A stretch of 64,000 nucleotides of DNA from Aquila chrysaetos chrysaetos (taxonomy: Eukaryota > Chordata > Aves > Accipitriformes > Accipitridae): contig NC_044024.1 in assembly GCF_900496995.4 (NCBI RefSeq), positions 1,612,001 to 1,676,000 of the forward strand, in the 5' to 3' direction. Below the pieces are notes generated by a model that saw nothing but the letters and a program-made list of their open reading frames with translations, was not told the DNA's origin and ran no database searches. A program made the translations under genes and the position numbers. Positions 61,707 to 64,000 of this stretch are shown one piece after another; the first letter of the stretch is position 1, and each line of letters starts with the position of its first letter.

Positions 61707-64000
61707 TCTGAAGCCTCGCTGCTAGCAGGACACGGGTTGATACAGGAAGACTTACCTCTTCCATATCTGGTACCCAGCAGTTTTCTGGGTGAAAAGAAGA
61801 GGATAATGATAAAATGAATGATTGTAAAAAAAAAAAAACAAACCAAAAAAACCCCCCAAAAAAACCAAATAGTGGCAAGATTACATTTTCCTGGGGAAGA
61901 GTCGTCGGGGTCCACTTCGGAGGAGCAGGTCAGGAATACCCTCATGCGCTATGTGTTCACTTACAATTGAATGTTGAACTTTAAATGATTGGGAGTAAGC
62001 TGAGGTAAGCGGCATTTCAGAAAGACTTGAGAGCCAGCTTGCAAATCTTACAAGCCAGCTTAGTCCTCATTTTAGGAATTGGGCATTTTTATGAAACTTT
62101 TTTCCTGACTTTTTTTTTTTCTTTTTTAACCTTCAGAAAGTCACTTAATCTTTCAGTGCCTCAGTTTGCAGTGTCCATACAATGGAGAAGGCAACTACCG
62201 CAGTGGCACAAGCAGTATCCACCAGCTTAAAATAATACTTAAATACTTTAACTCGTCTTGACAAACTGGTAGGACTACAGAAAAACACTTTGTTTCTGTG
62301 TCAGAAAATAAGAACCTGTAAGCGAGCCACGAGCGAGCGCTTCCCCAGCGCTGCTCTCGCACAAGAGCTAACAAAGCCCGACTGGAGGCAGCTGTGCAGC
62401 AGCTGGCCTGGCGCACTGGATGGAAACATCTGGATGGTCTGAAAACGTATGGACCCTCGCGGCATGAGACGCTGTGCTGACTGCTGCTGTGTGCAGCATC
62501 TTGCTGTCGCTGCTCTCGCCTGTTTGAAAGACATGCTCTCCAGTTCATCACATCAAAGTCTGAAGCAGAAAGGCTTGGCTTGCACAAAACTAACACCTCT
62601 CCTTTCTTGTCTAGTGCTGCTGTGTCTCTTGCCCACAGCCGGAGACCGAGTGGCGTAATTGAGGTTCGTTTGCTGAAACGATAATGTAATTCCTTCGCTC
62701 AGCTTCGAAATGCACTTGCTAGTACTGTGCCAGCTGCACCTCCTACTCGAAGGATGGCTGCTCAGACGACGGGGTGGTTTGGTGCAGTTTTATTTCAATT
62801 AAAAGCAGTCCTTCTGCTTCCATGTAGAGAGTAAATGGAGAATGTTTTTCTGATTATGAATCCGTCTGGTCCTTACAGCAGCAAGCAGAGCTGGGTTATT
62901 TGGCAACCCCAAAGCTCAGCCTAGAATGCGGCTGGGGATGTGCGTGTTGCCGGTACTTGGGACCAACTGTGTGAGATAGCATCTTATGGAAAATTCAAAT
63001 TCCTGAATTCCTCCCAGCTCTTTTCCAATAGTTTCCATTTCTACAGCATATCCTGGTGTTTCTCGCTCAGATGAGCCAGGCACCATTGGCTCCTTCAAAG
63101 CTCAGTTTTCTGCCGTTCCACTGCATGTGAAATGGTGGTCCCTGGGTAGACCCAGCAATGTTCACTCGGTCGGTCTCCGCGGCACATTACCGGGCAGTGC
63201 CGGCTGCCGGCGCAACGATCTGGCAAGCGCAGCCTCTGCCTTTGCAGAGCCATCGGAGTTGCCGAAGGAAAGGTGCTCAGCAGTAAAAGGAGTGAAATGG
63301 AATTTCCAGCAGATGGTCATATATCCCTCCTGTTGTACTCTGAATTCTCCTGGCGTTCCTACGTGCCACATCTTGCTCCCTCAGCTGCCCAAATAACGCT
63401 TCTTGAAGGAGCATACATGAAGTGCTGTGGGTGGGTTTGTTTTCTCCTCGTGCCGCTGGTTTCAGTGGGTGCCGGGGCCATGGGAATGTGCTCCGGGTGC
63501 CTCCGCTTCCAGAGGAGACAACAACTGCCGGCTGAGCTAATGGAGCCAGGGGAAGCCAAGCCAGGAGGGGACTAAACAGCTGTGTAATTTCAATTTTTGG
63601 CAAGGACTGTGTTTATCTGGCGGTAACTTGCTTCGCAGGTGCCATGTGCTGAGCAGTACCTCGGTGCTCCCTGCTTTCTGGAGCTGGGACTCGAGGGGAC
63701 ATTCCCTCCTTCCCCCGTTCCCGTGCTGTGTCCCATTTGTTTCCGATGAGCCCCGGTTTGCACCGCTTTCCTCGTGGGATACGGTGTTTTGCAATTCCCG
63801 CACGGAACGAGGATCGCTGGCACGCTGCGGCACCGCGCCCCGGCTCTGCCTTGCGGTGACTTGTTTGCATTGCCATGCCCTGAAACAAAACGAGCACTTT
63901 CAGAGCTTTTAATCCTGTTTGTATGAGATCATAGTCTCTTTTGACACTAATTGCAGTGGATCTGATTAATTAGGCAACAAAGCATGATTTATTTGAACAG

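Larger units (their letters stand above)
25105..64000 (+). other. EDA: EDA intron 1, 5' portion
   Basis: The intron starts at GTGGGT after codon 101 and runs past the window end, so it is longer than 38.9 kb. EDA intron 1 is also very long in mammals. No sequence resembling EDA exon 2 (the MALLNFFFPDEKPYSEEE segment in human) is seen here. Apart from the items listed separately, the intron shows ordinary non-coding sequence. AT-rich blocks lie near 26.4-27.4, 31.3-32.2, 39.5-40.1, 41.9-42.6, 48.7-49.5, 52.4-52.8 and 55.6-56.5 kb. GC-rich blocks separate them. Large introns of developmental genes often carry enhancers, but none can be assigned from sequence alone. Confidence 0.9.

Overview
The window is vertebrate nuclear DNA, almost certainly from a bird. 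It has split genes with GT-AG junctions, CpG-rich promoter sequence, long non-coding stretches, and 3' ends of CR1 retrotransposons of the kind that fill avian genomes. One CR1 copy at about 45,955-46,140 reads like a fairly young avian CR1 3' end. The species cannot be named from the sequence.

Layout. (1) Positions 1-1063 hold the last two coding segments of a NALF2 (FAM155B)-like gene on the + strand. This family supplies auxiliary subunits of the NALCN sodium leak channel. Its 3' UTR follows, with candidate poly(A) signals at 2137 and 8627. (2) Positions 8.6-24.2 kb are intergenic and mostly featureless, except for a decayed minus-strand CR1 spread over 21.6-23.9 kb. Endonuclease-like, reverse-transcriptase-like and 3'-terminal remnants are still recognisable there in the right order. 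(3) A CpG island at about 24.2-25.6 kb carries GC boxes, a tetranucleotide repeat, a three-codon upstream ORF and coding exon 1 of EDA (ectodysplasin A), 24,802-25,104. (4) Everything from 25,105 to the window end is the 5' part of EDA intron 1. It is at least 38.9 kb long, and no second EDA exon was seen.

The intron holds a 1.2-kb GC-rich minisatellite with a 45-bp unit (32.5-33.65 kb), intragenic CpG-rich patches near 31.0, 37.6 and 45.5 kb, two CR1 fragments, a perfect 26-bp palindrome (43,018-43,043), several short tandem repeats, and an AT-rich block with poly(A) signals on both strands (46.85-47.16 kb). Long open frames on either strand of the minisatellite are by-products of a repeat unit with no stop codon in any of the six frames.

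NALF2 followed by EDA in the same orientation matches the order I recall for human Xq13, so the window looks like a conserved vertebrate gene neighbourhood. The two genes work in unrelated processes: neuronal leak conductance, and development of skin appendages such as feathers and scales. I found no convincing new molecular system. The most notable items are the six-frame-open minisatellite, the minimal upstream ORF before EDA, the perfect palindrome, and the possible unannotated transcript end near 47 kb.
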